From Ignavibacteriota bacterium (GTDB lineage: Bacteria; Bacteroidota; Ignavibacteria; Ignavibacteriales; Melioribacteraceae): a stretch of DNA of 64,000 bases. Under the pieces are notes generated by a model, which was not told the origin of the DNA, did not search any database, and saw only the letters and a program-made list of their open reading frames with translations. The position numbers and the translations under genes were made by a program. Shown here in pieces: positions 17,218 through 26,363 of the stretch. Location: positions 1 through 64,000 of the forward strand of contig JABFGH010000021.1 of NCBI GenBank assembly GCA_013112585.1, read 5' to 3'. Position 1 is the first letter of the stretch; the number at the start of each line of letters is the position of its first letter.

Positions 17218-17300
17218 TTAGTCTCCGTAAAACCTTAATCAACATTTTTATTTGATTTAATTACTAATCGATAATCATTTTGGAAATAGCACAGTAATTT

Positions 17301-17420
17301 AGAGGCTGTGTGAAGATTCAATTATTAAATTAACCCACGATTTCAATCGTGGGAATAGAGCAAAAAACAAATAATCTACGTAACCGTTTCAACGGTTTTA
17401 GTAGTTTTCACACAGCCTCT
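17301..17420. mobile_element. MITE-like element with 14-bp perfect terminal inverted repeats
   Basis: AGAGGCTGTGTGAA at 17301-17314 is the exact reverse complement of TTCACACAGCCTCT at 17407-17420. Inside are two further hairpins, CCCACGATTTCAATCGTGGG (17334-17353) and AACCGTTtcAACGGTT (17382-17397). It has no coding capacity. Internal hairpins of the same sequence recur at 19492-19594. Confidence 0.75.
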
Positions 17421-17449
17421 TTATGGCGGTGAATAAAAATAAAAAAAGT

Positions 17450-17570
17450 TAAAAGGGCTTTAGCCCAACTTTCTGAAAAGCAGAAAACAAAACTTTTGGG
17501 TTAAAACCAGGGAAACTGGCATTCCGAATATTCACGGCACTAAAGCGCCGTGCAATTATTTCTGTCCATT
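17450..17570. repeat. REP-like palindromic sequence
   Basis: Contains GGGCTTTAGCCC near 17456, CTTTTGGGTTAAAACC near 17492 and CACGGCactaaagcGCCGTG near 17533. These short hairpins in this order resemble REP elements that surround IS200-related transposases in other Bacteroidota. No such transposase is in the window. Confidence 0.6.
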
Positions 17571-17578
17571 AATAACTA

Positions 17579-18964
17579 TTAAAAATAAACATCCCGCTCA
17601 CCCTTTTTAAGGTCTTCAATCATTTTTTTAGTTCGCTTTTTTTCATACTCCGGTAAGTCTTCAACTTGTTTAGCCAGAGCATTCTCACCCGATTCAATCG
17701 TTTCATCCGATGCAAAATCTAACAAGTATTCCTTAAAAGTTGCCAGTGCATTGGGGCTGCAAATTTTGCCAATGTTACCGCTCTTTGCAAGTTCCATAAA
17801 TCTATCGCCGGTTCTGCCGGAACGGTAGCAGGAGGTACAGAAACTGGGCAGATAACCGAGTTCACAAACATCACTTACAACTTCATCCAATCCGCGGTGG
17901 TCGCCAAGTTGAAACTGTTCAAGTTCTTTTTTCTTTTCATGTTCTTCATCGTAGCTGCCGGGTGATGTTTTACTGCCGGCACTTATCTGCGAAACACCGA
18001 CGTTGAACAAGTCTCTCCGCAATTCCGGTTTTTCACGTGTTGATAAAATTATTCCCGTGTAAGGAACTGCTAGCCTCAAAATTGCTATCAGCTTTTTAAA
18101 TGAAACATCATCAACCGCGTAAGGCGGCTGAACTGCTGTCGGTGCGTTCATTGCCGGTTCAAGTCGGGGAATTGAAATTGTATGCGGACCAACTCCAAGT
18201 TCCCTATCCATATAATCTGCATGCATTAACATGGCGAGAGTTTCAAATTTATAATCTGTCAATCCGAACAGCGCGCCGATACCGAGATCATCAATGCCTG
18301 CTTCAAATGCCCGTTCGGGTGCACGCAGTCTCCATGCGTAATCTTTTTTTGGTCCCGATGGATGCATCTGCTTGTAAGTATCGTAATGATATGTTTCCTG
18401 AAAAATTTGATAAGTGCCGATCTCAAAACTGTGAAGTTTTTTGAAGTCCTCCAAACTTAAAGGCGCAATGTTCACATTTACTCTGCGAATATTATTTCCT
18501 TTATAATCAATGCTGTAAATTCTTTCGATAGCCTTGCCCACAAAATCTAAGTTGGATTCTTTAGGATGCTCGCCGCAGACAAGAAGCAGTCTTTTATGAC
18601 CCTGCTTTATTAATGCTTCTGCTTCGAAGCCCACTTCATCAACGGTTAAAGTTTTGCGCGCGAGTTCTTTATTGTCTCTTCTAAAAGCACAATATAAACA
18701 GTTGTTTACGCATGCGTTTGAAAGGTACATCGGTGCGAACATTACAAGTCTGTTGCCGTAAATTGCCTGCTTAATTTCTCCAGCAGCCTTGAAGAGTTCA
18801 TTCATTATTTCTTTATCGGTAATGTTTAATAACGCAGCTGATTCTTCAAGAGTAATTCCTTTTCGCTCTTTTGCTTTTGCAATTATTTCTTTTTGCAGAT
18901 CAACATTTTTTAATGAATCATCCTGCAAGTAGGAGTTGATTAATTTTTCATTTATAAATTCCAT
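17579..18964 (-). CDS. hydG: [FeFe]-hydrogenase maturase HydG (radical SAM tyrosine lyase)
   Basis: A 461-residue enzyme that cleaves tyrosine to p-cresol, CO and cyanide and assembles an iron-carbonyl-cyanide synthon for the H cluster. The SAM cluster motif is Cys85-VNN-Cys89-LY-Cys92. The C-terminal auxiliary cluster motif is complete as CTSC, then 22 residues, then Cys (CX2CX22C), which distinguishes HydG from the related ThiH. Length fits the family. AGAGG lies just upstream of the ATG. hydE follows on the same strand and hydF is divergent. Confidence 0.97.
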   Translation of the reverse strand: MEFINEKLINSYLQDDSLKNVDLQKEIIAKAKERKGITLEESAALLNITDKEIMNELFKAAGEIKQAIYGNRLVMFAPMYLSNACVNNCLYCAFRRDNKELARKTLTVDEVGFEAEALIKQGHKRLLLVCGEHPKESNLDFVGKAIERIYSIDYKGNNIRRVNVNIAPLSLEDFKKLHSFEIGTYQIFQETYHYDTYKQMHPSGPKKDYAWRLRAPERAFEAGIDDLGIGALFGLTDYKFETLAMLMHADYMDRELGVGPHTISIPRLEPAMNAPTAVQPPYAVDDVSFKKLIAILRLAVPYTGIILSTREKPELRRDLFNVGVSQISAGSKTSPGSYDEEHEKKKELEQFQLGDHRGLDEVVSDVCELGYLPSFCTSCYRSGRTGDRFMELAKSGNIGKICSPNALATFKEYLLDFASDETIESGENALAKQVEDLPEYEKKRTKKMIEDLKKGERDVYF

Positions 18965-19047
18965 CGGTGCCTCTGTTAAATTTTTCCTGGAGTGTGAGTT
19001 TGTGTTTTATTAGAAAACTTTGAATGTCTATTTTAGTAAACAATGAC

Positions 19048-19130
19048 TTGTCATTGCGAGGGGTTTTTTCCCGACGCAATCTCTGAGATTGCTTCACTCC
19101 GATAAAGAGCATCGGAATTCGCAATGACAA
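19048..19130. repeat. Double-palindrome interspersed repeat, copy 2
   Basis: Outer arms TTGTCATTGCGA and TCGCAATGACAA pair, and the inner GCAATCTCTGAGATTGC is a hairpin. These are the same arm sequences as at 5328-5425, with a shorter centre. Confidence 0.85.
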
Positions 19131-19491
19131 TAGAAAGGAGCCGGTAAGTTTTAGCATCTTACTAAATAAAGATGGGGATATTATTGAAGCGCTGAATTCA
19201 AATCCGGGGCGGCAAATCAAATAAATATTTTTACAAATCGTGCTCAAAAAAAATCCCCAATCTTTAATTTGAGAGAGGGGATAGCTGCTAAACTTTTCAT
19301 TCTGTCCCTTCCCTCGATGTTAGAATTATCCTTCATCTAAGGATTTTGAAACTTTATTTTATATCCTCTGCCTTGGTTTTACCTCAGCTTTGGAAATCGG
19401 TAATTCATTTTTCTAACAACATCCAAAAAACATTCCAACTTGTTGCTGTTTCGTTAATGTAAAATCATTGATCTAAGGTAGGGAGAATGTA

Positions 19492-19594
19492 AACGGTTGA
19501 AACCGTTAATAATAATTTTGCTTGTTCAATTAACCCACGACTTAAGTTGTGGGTTAACAAGTATTTAATATAATTATTAACCGTTTTAACGGTT
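19492..19594. repeat. Symmetric three-hairpin repeat
   Basis: AACGGTTgaAACCGTT (19492-19507), a central hairpin with arms TTAACCCAC/GTGGGTTAA (19530-19557) and AACCGTTttAACGGTT (19579-19594) are arranged symmetrically. The central and right hairpins match those inside the element at 17301-17420, which suggests a shared family. Confidence 0.8.
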
Positions 19595-19902
19595 TCTATC
19601 GCTTTCATTAATTATTTAACTCGAGTTTCTAATCAGACTTATACATTTTTATTTAATCCAACTTTCAATAGAAATATTTTTTTGATGATTACAAAGACAT
19701 TCACTCCTAATTTCTTTTTCTTTGATTTAGGAATTTTGAAACCGGATTTTAAGAAAAGCTGCATATTTTCAGCTGCCAATAAAATCGAATGTTGCTGTTT
19801 CAATCGAAATACAATAGGAATATTTTTTTGTATGATGGAATAAAATTTGAAATTTGATATTAATGAGTTATCGAAAAGAATAAAATGAAATAGGTAATTA
19901 TT

Positions 19903-21138
19903 GTGAATACTGTTCCTAAATCGGAAAGAAAACATATAGTTTTTATCGGCAGAAGAAATGCAGGTAAATCATCATTAGTCAATGCTTTTTCAAATCAGGA
20001 ATTAAGCATTGTAAGCAATACGCCCGGGACCACGACAGACCCCGTAAAAAAGGCAATGGAGCTTTTACCATTTGGACCGGTCGTTTTAGTTGATACGGCA
20101 GGTGTGGATGATGCAGGCGATCTGGGTGAAAAGAGAATTAACAAAACTGTAAAGGCAATTTCATCGGCTGATTTTGTAATTTTTGTTTTTGATGCCCTGC
20201 ATCATTTAACTGAAGTTGAAAGAGATTACTTAAAGTATCTTGATAAAATTCAAACTCCCTTTATATGTGTACTGAATAAAACAGAAATTGGAGTGAACCG
20301 CGAGTTGATTGATGAACTGATGGCGCAGAATAGAAAAATCTTTAAAGTTTCATGTTTCGATCAAAGCGGAATTACCGCACTGAAGGATGCCGTTGCAAAT
20401 CTAATTCCCATCGAGAAAGAATTACCATTAGTTAGCGACCTTGTTAAGCCGGGCGACATTGTTGTTTTAGTTGTACCTATTGATTTGGGAGCACCGAAGG
20501 GCAGACTTATCTTGCCGCAAGTTCAAACTATTAGAGAAGTGCTTGATGAAGATGCAATTGTTATTGTAACCAAGGATAAAGAATTAGCCTCAACTTTGCA
20601 GCGGCTTAATGAAAAACCAAAACTTGTTATTACTGATAGTCAAGCTGTGATGAGTGTTGCGGATATTGTACCTGAGGATATCAAACTAACAACATTCTCG
20701 ATCTTAATGGCACGCTATAAAGGAGATCTTCAAGAATTTGTAATGGGAATTAAACAGATAGATAAACTTGAACACGGGGATAAAATATTAATTTCCGAAG
20801 CATGCACTCATCATGTTCAAGAGGATGATATAGGCAGAACTAAGATTCCCGGATGGATAAAACAATACACGCAAAAGGATCTAAATATTGATATTAAAAG
20901 CGGTAGAGATTTTCCGGCAGATTTAAGCGATTACAAATTGATTGTACATTGCGGCGGATGCATGCTTACCAAAAAAGAAATGCAGACAAGAATTAAACAA
21001 GCAGAATTTGCAGCCGCTCCGATTGTAAACTACGGACTTATAATTTCCTATATACACGGGGCAATACCGAGAGCATTAGAACCATTTACCGAAGCGATAG
21101 AGTATTGGAATGAAAATGAAGATAAAATACCGGTTTAA
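19903..21138 (+). CDS. hydF: [FeFe]-hydrogenase maturase HydF (GTPase scaffold)
   Basis: A 411-residue GTPase that carries the assembled diiron precursor and hands it to the hydrogenase. Walker A is GRRNAGKSS (residues 16-24), the switch region is NTPGTTTDP and G3 is DTAG. The C-terminal cluster-binding motif is Cys-Thr-His, then 45 residues, then HCGGC, close to the family pattern CxH...HCxxC. The start is GTG at 19903 with a weak AGG upstream. It is divergent from hydG/hydE, and its last four bases overlap the convergent histidine kinase gene. Confidence 0.96.
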   Translation: MNTVPKSERKHIVFIGRRNAGKSSLVNAFSNQELSIVSNTPGTTTDPVKKAMELLPFGPVVLVDTAGVDDAGDLGEKRINKTVKAISSADFVIFVFDALHHLTEVERDYLKYLDKIQTPFICVLNKTEIGVNRELIDELMAQNRKIFKVSCFDQSGITALKDAVANLIPIEKELPLVSDLVKPGDIVVLVVPIDLGAPKGRLILPQVQTIREVLDEDAIVIVTKDKELASTLQRLNEKPKLVITDSQAVMSVADIVPEDIKLTTFSILMARYKGDLQEFVMGIKQIDKLEHGDKILISEACTHHVQEDDIGRTKIPGWIKQYTQKDLNIDIKSGRDFPADLSDYKLIVHCGGCMLTKKEMQTRIKQAEFAAAPIVNYGLIISYIHGAIPRALEPFTEAIEYWNENEDKIPV

Positions 21139-22256
21139 TTTTTTGCAGCTTTTATCGGAAGTCTGAAACCAAACGTAGTACCGACATTCAATTTGCTGTC
21201 AACCCAAACTTCTCCGTAATGTTCATCAATAATTTTTTTTACAATCCATAGTCCAAGCCCGGTACTTTCTTCATCACCTGTTGGTTTGGCTGTCAAAATT
21301 CCTCCCTTCGTAAATGCTTTATTTAAGTCTTCAGGCGCAATGCCTACTCCATTGTCAGTGACTTCTAACGAAACATTATTTTCGGTAAAGTATGATTTAA
21401 TAAAAACTTTTGTTTCGGGCGGCGAAAATTTAATTGCGTTATTGATTAAATTAAATATCACTTCATCAATTTTTGATTTAAGTGCTTCAATATTCGGTGT
21501 GTCTTGAGTAGTTTTATTAATTAACTCTACTTTCTTTTTATTTGCATAGCCGATGTTCTGCGAAACAATAGACTTAACAATTTTATGAAGTGAAACCGAT
21601 TCCTTATCCTCTTTTTCGTTCACTTCCTTTTCTTCACCCAGTACCGCCCTATTTATACTTTGTGCTAATTGCATAATTTGTTCTGTTGAATCTATCAAGT
21701 ACTTTACTATTTCCTGCTGCTCAATTGCATTTAAGTCATACCCTTCTAAAAGTTCAACATAGCTTTTAATTGCCGCAGCAGGATTTTTAATATCATGAAT
21801 TGCAATTGAGAAAAGTTCCTCTTTCTTTTTCTGTAACTCTAATAAACGATTTTCATTATTTACCAGTTTTTCCTTTTGTTTTATCAATTCACAATTTGCG
21901 GTTTCTAAATCGCTTATATTATTTGAGAGGAAACTGATTGTCTTGTTCAAAACCTTATTTTCCTCTTTTATTTTTATCCAAGCCTTTTTAAGATTTGTAT
22001 ATGCATAATTTATTTCATTAAGTGCTTCATCGCCTACGAGTGTTCTAGTTTTTTTCATCCTATTCATTCGGTAAATCAGAAATCCGCAGATAAGACAGAG
22101 TAGAATAATTACATAAATTAATATTGTTTCTGACCCGATAGATCCGCTATCAGCATTTTGAGTTTCAAATTGTGCAGTATCTGCAAATGCTTTTAGTGCG
22201 CTTGCTGAAAGAAACGCAGAAGTAAGTATCGCGGTAAATTGTTTTTTCGTTTTCAT
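21135..22256 (-). CDS. Membrane sensor histidine kinase
   Basis: The preferred start at 22256 gives a signal-peptide-like N-terminus (MKTKKQFTAILTSAFLSASALKAFA); an earlier ATG at 22298 would add 14 residues in front of it. A short periplasmic stretch follows, then a membrane helix (ETILIYVIILLCLICGFLIY) and a coiled coil (about 70-145). The kinase core has H box FSIAIHDIKNPAAAIKSY, N box NLINNAIKF, and G boxes DNGVGIAPED and STGLGLWIVKKI. The periplasmic part is too small for a classical ligand domain. No response regulator gene is adjacent. The lipoprotein/coiled-coil pair at 22496-24285 is divergent from it. Confidence 0.9.
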   Translation of the reverse strand: MKTKKQFTAILTSAFLSASALKAFADTAQFETQNADSGSIGSETILIYVIILLCLICGFLIYRMNRMKKTRTLVGDEALNEINYAYTNLKKAWIKIKEENKVLNKTISFLSNNISDLETANCELIKQKEKLVNNENRLLELQKKKEELFSIAIHDIKNPAAAIKSYVELLEGYDLNAIEQQEIVKYLIDSTEQIMQLAQSINRAVLGEEKEVNEKEDKESVSLHKIVKSIVSQNIGYANKKKVELINKTTQDTPNIEALKSKIDEVIFNLINNAIKFSPPETKVFIKSYFTENNVSLEVTDNGVGIAPEDLNKAFTKGGILTAKPTGDEESTGLGLWIVKKIIDEHYGEVWVDSKLNVGTTFGFRLPIKAAKN

Positions 22257-22467
22257 TATTTTTCTATCAATTAATAGTAATGCCTCTTTTAAGAACATAG
22301 TTTGATTATATAATCGGAAACAAAATCAAAAAGTTAACTGATATTAAGCCGTAATTTATTTAATGTTAAATTTTTTTAGTATTAAACTCAGCCTAAATAG
22401 TTTAATTTTGAAAAAAAACTTGGAATTCTTAAAAAATCTATTTCTTTTATATTTTATTAAGTTTTAA

Positions 22468-22475
22468 TACCTTTG
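22468..22475 (+). promoter_or_regulatory. -7 box upstream of the lipoprotein/coiled-coil operon
   Basis: TACCTTTG matches the Bacteroidota -7 consensus TAnnTTTG exactly and lies 20 bases upstream of the ATG at 22496. No clear TTTG -33 element is present at the expected distance. Confidence 0.4.
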
Positions 22476-22495
22476 AGCAATAATTTAGGAAACCA

Positions 22496-22957
22496 ATGAA
22501 ACTATTAAAATATTTTCCAATTCTTCTTGTTTTAATAATTGCAGCAAACTGCACTGTTTTTAATGTTACCCCGGTTAACTTTGCATGGCCCATAGAAAGT
22601 GTTTATGAAGTTGACTCAACCGGTATTATTCAAGAACCTCGTTACGCTTTTGAATTTAATGCACTTCCATTGTTTATTGAAGAAGACAGCCTCTCAATGA
22701 CAGAATCAAGAAATTTGAGAATAATTAGAGATGAGAAGGGGTACTACTTTATAACCGCGGAAAGGTTTAACCATGTGTTTGTCTTTTCATCCGGCGAAAG
22801 CAGTTTTATTTTAGAGAACAAAATTTTGATTGACGAAAACGGAATTAACTCACCCGCCTTTAATCAAAGGGCGCCTTTAATTGAATTGATCTATAATGAA
22901 AACCAGTCACTATTTTTAAGCAACAACGGTATTGTTGAAAACAAGGAAGAAGAGTGA
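22496..22957 (+). CDS. Putative lipoprotein of unknown function
   Basis: A 153-residue protein with a lipoprotein signal peptide (MKLLKYFPILLVLIIAANC, lipobox IAANC with Cys19). The mature part is short and beta-rich with many aromatic residues (YEVDSTGIIQEPRYAFEF, GYYFITAERFNHVFVF). I do not recognise a family. Its last four bases overlap the GTG start of the next gene, so the two are coupled and probably form one envelope complex. Confidence 0.8.
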   Translation: MKLLKYFPILLVLIIAANCTVFNVTPVNFAWPIESVYEVDSTGIIQEPRYAFEFNALPLFIEEDSLSMTESRNLRIIRDEKGYYFITAERFNHVFVFSSGESSFILENKILIDENGINSPAFNQRAPLIELIYNENQSLFLSNNGIVENKEEE

Positions 22958-24285
22958 AATCAAAAATTAGAATAGCCGCTTTATTTTCAGCACTATTTTT
23001 CTTTGCTGCTAATAATTTAACTGCACAATCCGATTATGAATTAACACAAAAATTTAAAGCCGGTTTCGATAGCTTATCTGCAATAGCCGATACTTTAGAA
23101 AATTTGGAGCAGATACTTTTAATGGAGGAATCGGTAAATAATTTTAAACAGGAATACCTGCCGCATAAAGAACTTATCAATAATGCCTATTACCCAAATA
23201 CATTTAGTGAAATGTTTGCTGAGTTAGAAAAAAAACTTAAAGCATCACTGCTTGCGGCACAAAAAGTTAGAAGTTTAAGTACAGAAGTAGTAACCCTAAC
23301 GCAGGAAAAAGAAATTTTAAGCAAAAGAGTTGAACTGCTTTTAGAAGAGATTGACAAACAAAATGATTATTTAAATAATTTGATTCAGAGGAACAGCAGG
23401 TTAGCGGCAGAACTAAAGGAACTAAAAGGCAACCCGCCCGAAGATAAGCGCGCACGCGATAGCCTTGAGACTGTTGTTGGCAGGCTTAAAGAAAATTTAA
23501 TTGAAAGAGATAAACTTGTAAAATCAATGCTGGATAGTTTATTTCTTTCAAAGCATCATCAAGTTTCATCATTAAGTGAAGTAGAGAAAAAAAGTTTAGC
23601 AAAAAAAATAAAAGAGATTAACGTAATCGAAAATGTTAAAAGAATTATTCTGGATAACATTGAATTTTTAGAAACACTAACCTTAGAACAAGCCGATATT
23701 AACGAATTGAAAAGTGAGTATGTTGAGTTTAGAACAACATGGAAAAAAATTGGGAATGATGTTTCATTAGTTTATACCGGAAAGAAAAAATACAAAGATG
23801 AACTCGCAGAAATAAACATTTTACTCTATGAGTGGGGCGCAACAATCGATTTAGTAATTTGGAAAGAAGTTGTAAATCTATTCCATTCAAAAAAAATAAA
23901 TATTGATGCATTTGCAACTGCCGAAGATTTTAAGAACAGCCTAATAAATTATGTTGATAGTCAAATCCGTTTGATTGAAAACGATTCCGAAATTCTCCAT
24001 TACAATAGCTACAGATATTTTGCCGATATTTGGTACGATGAATTTATACCGAATTGGTACCCGTTTTTGGTAGAGAAAAAACTATTAACAGCCGCCGATA
24101 AAGATATTGTTGAAAATAAAATTGAAAATTGGGAAACTATTGTTGAGGAATCTACCCCTTGGTGGATATATGCGATTATTATTATCGTTATATTAATTAT
24201 TGTAGCTGCAGTCTGGAACTTTTTAACTAAACTGAGCAAGTTTAAAAAGGCGGATGAAGAATCAGAAAGCAATGAAACTCAATAG
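22954..24285 (+). CDS. Exported coiled-coil protein with C-terminal membrane anchor
   Basis: A 443-residue protein starting at GTG (GTGA overlap with the preceding stop). It has a signal peptide ending LTAQS, a coiled coil at about 85-170 (VVTLTQEKEILSKRVELLLEEIDKQ), a helical middle region, and a membrane helix near the C-terminus (WWIYAIIIIVILIIVAAVWNFL) followed by a short charged tail. It is therefore likely to be periplasmic and anchored in the inner membrane, next to the lipoprotein. No family is recognised. A structural or signalling role across the periplasm with the lipoprotein is inference. Confidence 0.85.
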   Translation: MKSKIRIAALFSALFFFAANNLTAQSDYELTQKFKAGFDSLSAIADTLENLEQILLMEESVNNFKQEYLPHKELINNAYYPNTFSEMFAELEKKLKASLLAAQKVRSLSTEVVTLTQEKEILSKRVELLLEEIDKQNDYLNNLIQRNSRLAAELKELKGNPPEDKRARDSLETVVGRLKENLIERDKLVKSMLDSLFLSKHHQVSSLSEVEKKSLAKKIKEINVIENVKRIILDNIEFLETLTLEQADINELKSEYVEFRTTWKKIGNDVSLVYTGKKKYKDELAEINILLYEWGATIDLVIWKEVVNLFHSKKINIDAFATAEDFKNSLINYVDSQIRLIENDSEILHYNSYRYFADIWYDEFIPNWYPFLVEKKLLTAADKDIVENKIENWETIVEESTPWWIYAIIIIVILIIVAAVWNFLTKLSKFKKADEESESNETQ

Positions 24286-24429
24286 TTCTTATTTAAAAGC
24301 ATATTTATCTTTTGTTTACTTATTTTTGCCCCTTTATATTTTTCTTTAATATTAAAAATTTATTAAATTTATTTTCAAGATAAGATGTAAAATTTTAACT
24401 AAATCAATGAAATATTATAGGAGTACTGT

Positions 24430-26307
24430 ATGAAGAAAATAATAACATTATTAGTTTTTTTATTAGGGCTTTCAGTGAGCCAGGGTCAGTGGAAAAGTAT
24501 TGCACATTATGATAGGATGGCATCTTCGGAGGACCCTGCAACCATGCCTTGGAATATAACTACCAAAGCAACTTACGCCGGAATTAGATCTGTTCTTGTC
24601 ACAGATGATTTAGATGGAGACGGAAAACTTGAGATAATTGCTACTGATTACTCTAACGGCGGTCGTGTTCATGTTTTTGAATATGTTGGCGATGGAAATT
24701 TAGAATTAGTTTGGAGTGCCCCGGATAATCTTGTCACTCCTCATACGGAAAGTAGTCCAAGATGGGTTCAAACTGGTGATCTTGATGGTGATGGAGACAT
24801 GGAGATAATTTTTCCGGTTGGACCAAGATATGAACTTGGGAAACTGGTAGTTTTTGAGTACAAGGGTAGTGATAACGACTATGGTACTGCACCTGCGCTA
24901 ATTATGGAGGCAGATCAGTTTGTGGCTACGGATGGTTTAGGAATTTTTAGGTCTGATAGGGAAAGAGGTACAGTCTTTGACTTTGATAGTGATGGAAAAG
25001 ATGAATTAATTTTTTCAAATGAGGATAAAAATGTATATATTTTTGGTGTAACTGGAAATATTGGTGGATTCGCGTCATGGAATATTGAAGGTGGAGACCC
25101 AATCATTAATCCGATAAATGGTTTATCGGCAGGCAGTCATATGCAATCAATTCCGGTTGATTATGACGGTGATGGCGTTAAAGAAATTGTTAACCATCAC
25201 TGGGCGTATTATGGATTCTGGTCAATCGAACCATCAGGGACTAATCAATACGATTATCCATCCGCACCAAATCCATCAGGAGTATTGGGGCCAACATATT
25301 ATGAATTTTATAAAACTAGAAATAAAGATGCTACCGCATTCATGGGGTTAGCAGTTGCTGATGTTGATGGTGATGGTAAAGAAGAAATTGCGGGTCTGGC
25401 ACATTCTACTTTGGATGTAACTTTGATTAGCCAGCCTTTTGGTGCTGTTGGTGTTGATGTTTGGGATGACTCGGCAAAGTGTTCAGTCATTGGATCAAGA
25501 AGTGATTATGGACTATCATCGTCCTCTTCGTTTTGGGGCTTGTATGCAGCTGATCTTAATAATAATGGAAAGGATGAAATATTAGTTGGCGGATTTTATG
25601 GCGAAAATGTTCTGTCCTTTGAATATTCTGGTGCTGGGGATATATTGGATTCAACAAGTTATAATGTATCTACTGTTTACACAGGAGAACCAGAAGATCA
25701 GTGGGAATGGTTGGAGGTTACAATTCGTGATTCAGCAGGTTTATTTGATACAAGTTACTCTAAAGGTGCATGGGGAAATCCTGGTGTTATGAAAATGTCG
25801 CATGGCGATATTACAGGAAGCGGTAATTATGAACTCGTTTTAGCTCTTCAGCAGGACCCTCCATATGATTCTACTGCTTACACATACCAGTCTTGGGATG
25901 GAAGTGCATTTGTTGAAGATTCGGTGATCAACAGACTTAGACCACGAAGTGTAAATTTAAGAATTATTAGTAAGGACGGACTAACTGGTGTTTATGAAAA
26001 TTTGGATTTGTCACTTGTTACCCCTGATGATTATGTTCTAGAACAAAATTATCCAAACCCATTTAACCCTACTACAACAATTAATTTCTCACTTCCATTA
26101 GATAAACAAATTTCTTTAACAGTTTATGATGTACTTGGAAAAGAAGTTAAAACATTGCTTGATAATGAAGACCTGAAAAAAGGTACATACCAGGTAACTT
26201 GGGATGGAACAAATAATTTCAACCAAAAGGTTGCAAGCGGAAATTACATATATACACTTAGGTTTGGTAATTTCTCAAAATCTGCTAAAATGACTTTACT
26301 AAAATAA
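24430..26307 (+). CDS. FG-GAP/VCBS repeat protein with T9SS sorting domain
   Basis: A 625-residue secreted protein with a signal peptide of about 19 residues. At least six FG-GAP type calcium-binding repeats are visible (DDLDGDGKLEIIA, GDLDGDGDMEIIF, FDFDSDGKDELIF, VDYDGDGVKEIV, ADVDGDGKEEIAG, ADLNNNGKDEILVGG), forming an integrin-like propeller. The T9SS tail begins at EQNYPNPFNPTTTINFSLP. AGGAG lies upstream of the ATG. The gene is followed by a strong terminator, so it is a single-gene unit. Surface adhesion or carbohydrate binding is typical of such propellers, but the ligand is unknown. Confidence 0.92.
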   Translation: MKKIITLLVFLLGLSVSQGQWKSIAHYDRMASSEDPATMPWNITTKATYAGIRSVLVTDDLDGDGKLEIIATDYSNGGRVHVFEYVGDGNLELVWSAPDNLVTPHTESSPRWVQTGDLDGDGDMEIIFPVGPRYELGKLVVFEYKGSDNDYGTAPALIMEADQFVATDGLGIFRSDRERGTVFDFDSDGKDELIFSNEDKNVYIFGVTGNIGGFASWNIEGGDPIINPINGLSAGSHMQSIPVDYDGDGVKEIVNHHWAYYGFWSIEPSGTNQYDYPSAPNPSGVLGPTYYEFYKTRNKDATAFMGLAVADVDGDGKEEIAGLAHSTLDVTLISQPFGAVGVDVWDDSAKCSVIGSRSDYGLSSSSSFWGLYAADLNNNGKDEILVGGFYGENVLSFEYSGAGDILDSTSYNVSTVYTGEPEDQWEWLEVTIRDSAGLFDTSYSKGAWGNPGVMKMSHGDITGSGNYELVLALQQDPPYDSTAYTYQSWDGSAFVEDSVINRLRPRSVNLRIISKDGLTGVYENLDLSLVTPDDYVLEQNYPNPFNPTTTINFSLPLDKQISLTVYDVLGKEVKTLLDNEDLKKGTYQVTWDGTNNFNQKVASGNYIYTLRFGNFSKSAKMTLLK

Positions 26308-26332
26308 TTTGATGCAGAAACCATTTTCAAGA

Positions 26333-26363
26333 AGCCGTGAATTTTTTTCACGGCTTTTTTTTT
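26333..26363 (+). terminator. Rho-independent terminator of the FG-GAP gene
   Basis: AGCCGTGA (26333-26340) pairs with TCACGGCT (26348-26355), followed by a T run to 26363. The stem begins 25 bases after the stop codon. Confidence 0.9.

Larger units (their letters stand above)
17218..17578. other. Intergenic region between hydE and hydG
   Basis: The 361-base space between hydG and hydE holds a 120-bp terminal-inverted-repeat element (17301-17420) and another REP-like sequence (17450-17570). About 60 bases precede the hydE start. The spacing suggests insertion of repeats into an originally tighter operon. Confidence 0.6.
18965..19902. other. Long repeat-bearing region between hydG and hydF
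   Basis: About 938 bases between divergent hydG and hydF. It holds a double-palindrome repeat (19048-19130), a three-hairpin repeat (19492-19594) and AT-rich sequence with no supported gene. Promoters for both maturase units should be here, and no clear -7 box was identified. Confidence 0.6.

Noticed and set aside
17301-17420. Insertion sequence
   Set aside because: It has terminal inverted repeats, but the 120 bp contain no transposase. A MITE-like element is the better description.
18948-19247. A 99-codon minus-strand frame upstream of hydG
   Set aside because: It reads through the double-palindrome repeat and overlaps the hydG start. No domain is visible.
19639-19935. A 98-codon minus-strand frame overlapping the hydF start
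   Set aside because: Composition is that of AT-rich non-coding DNA (Phe, Ile, Lys, Asn), and it overlaps a certain gene.
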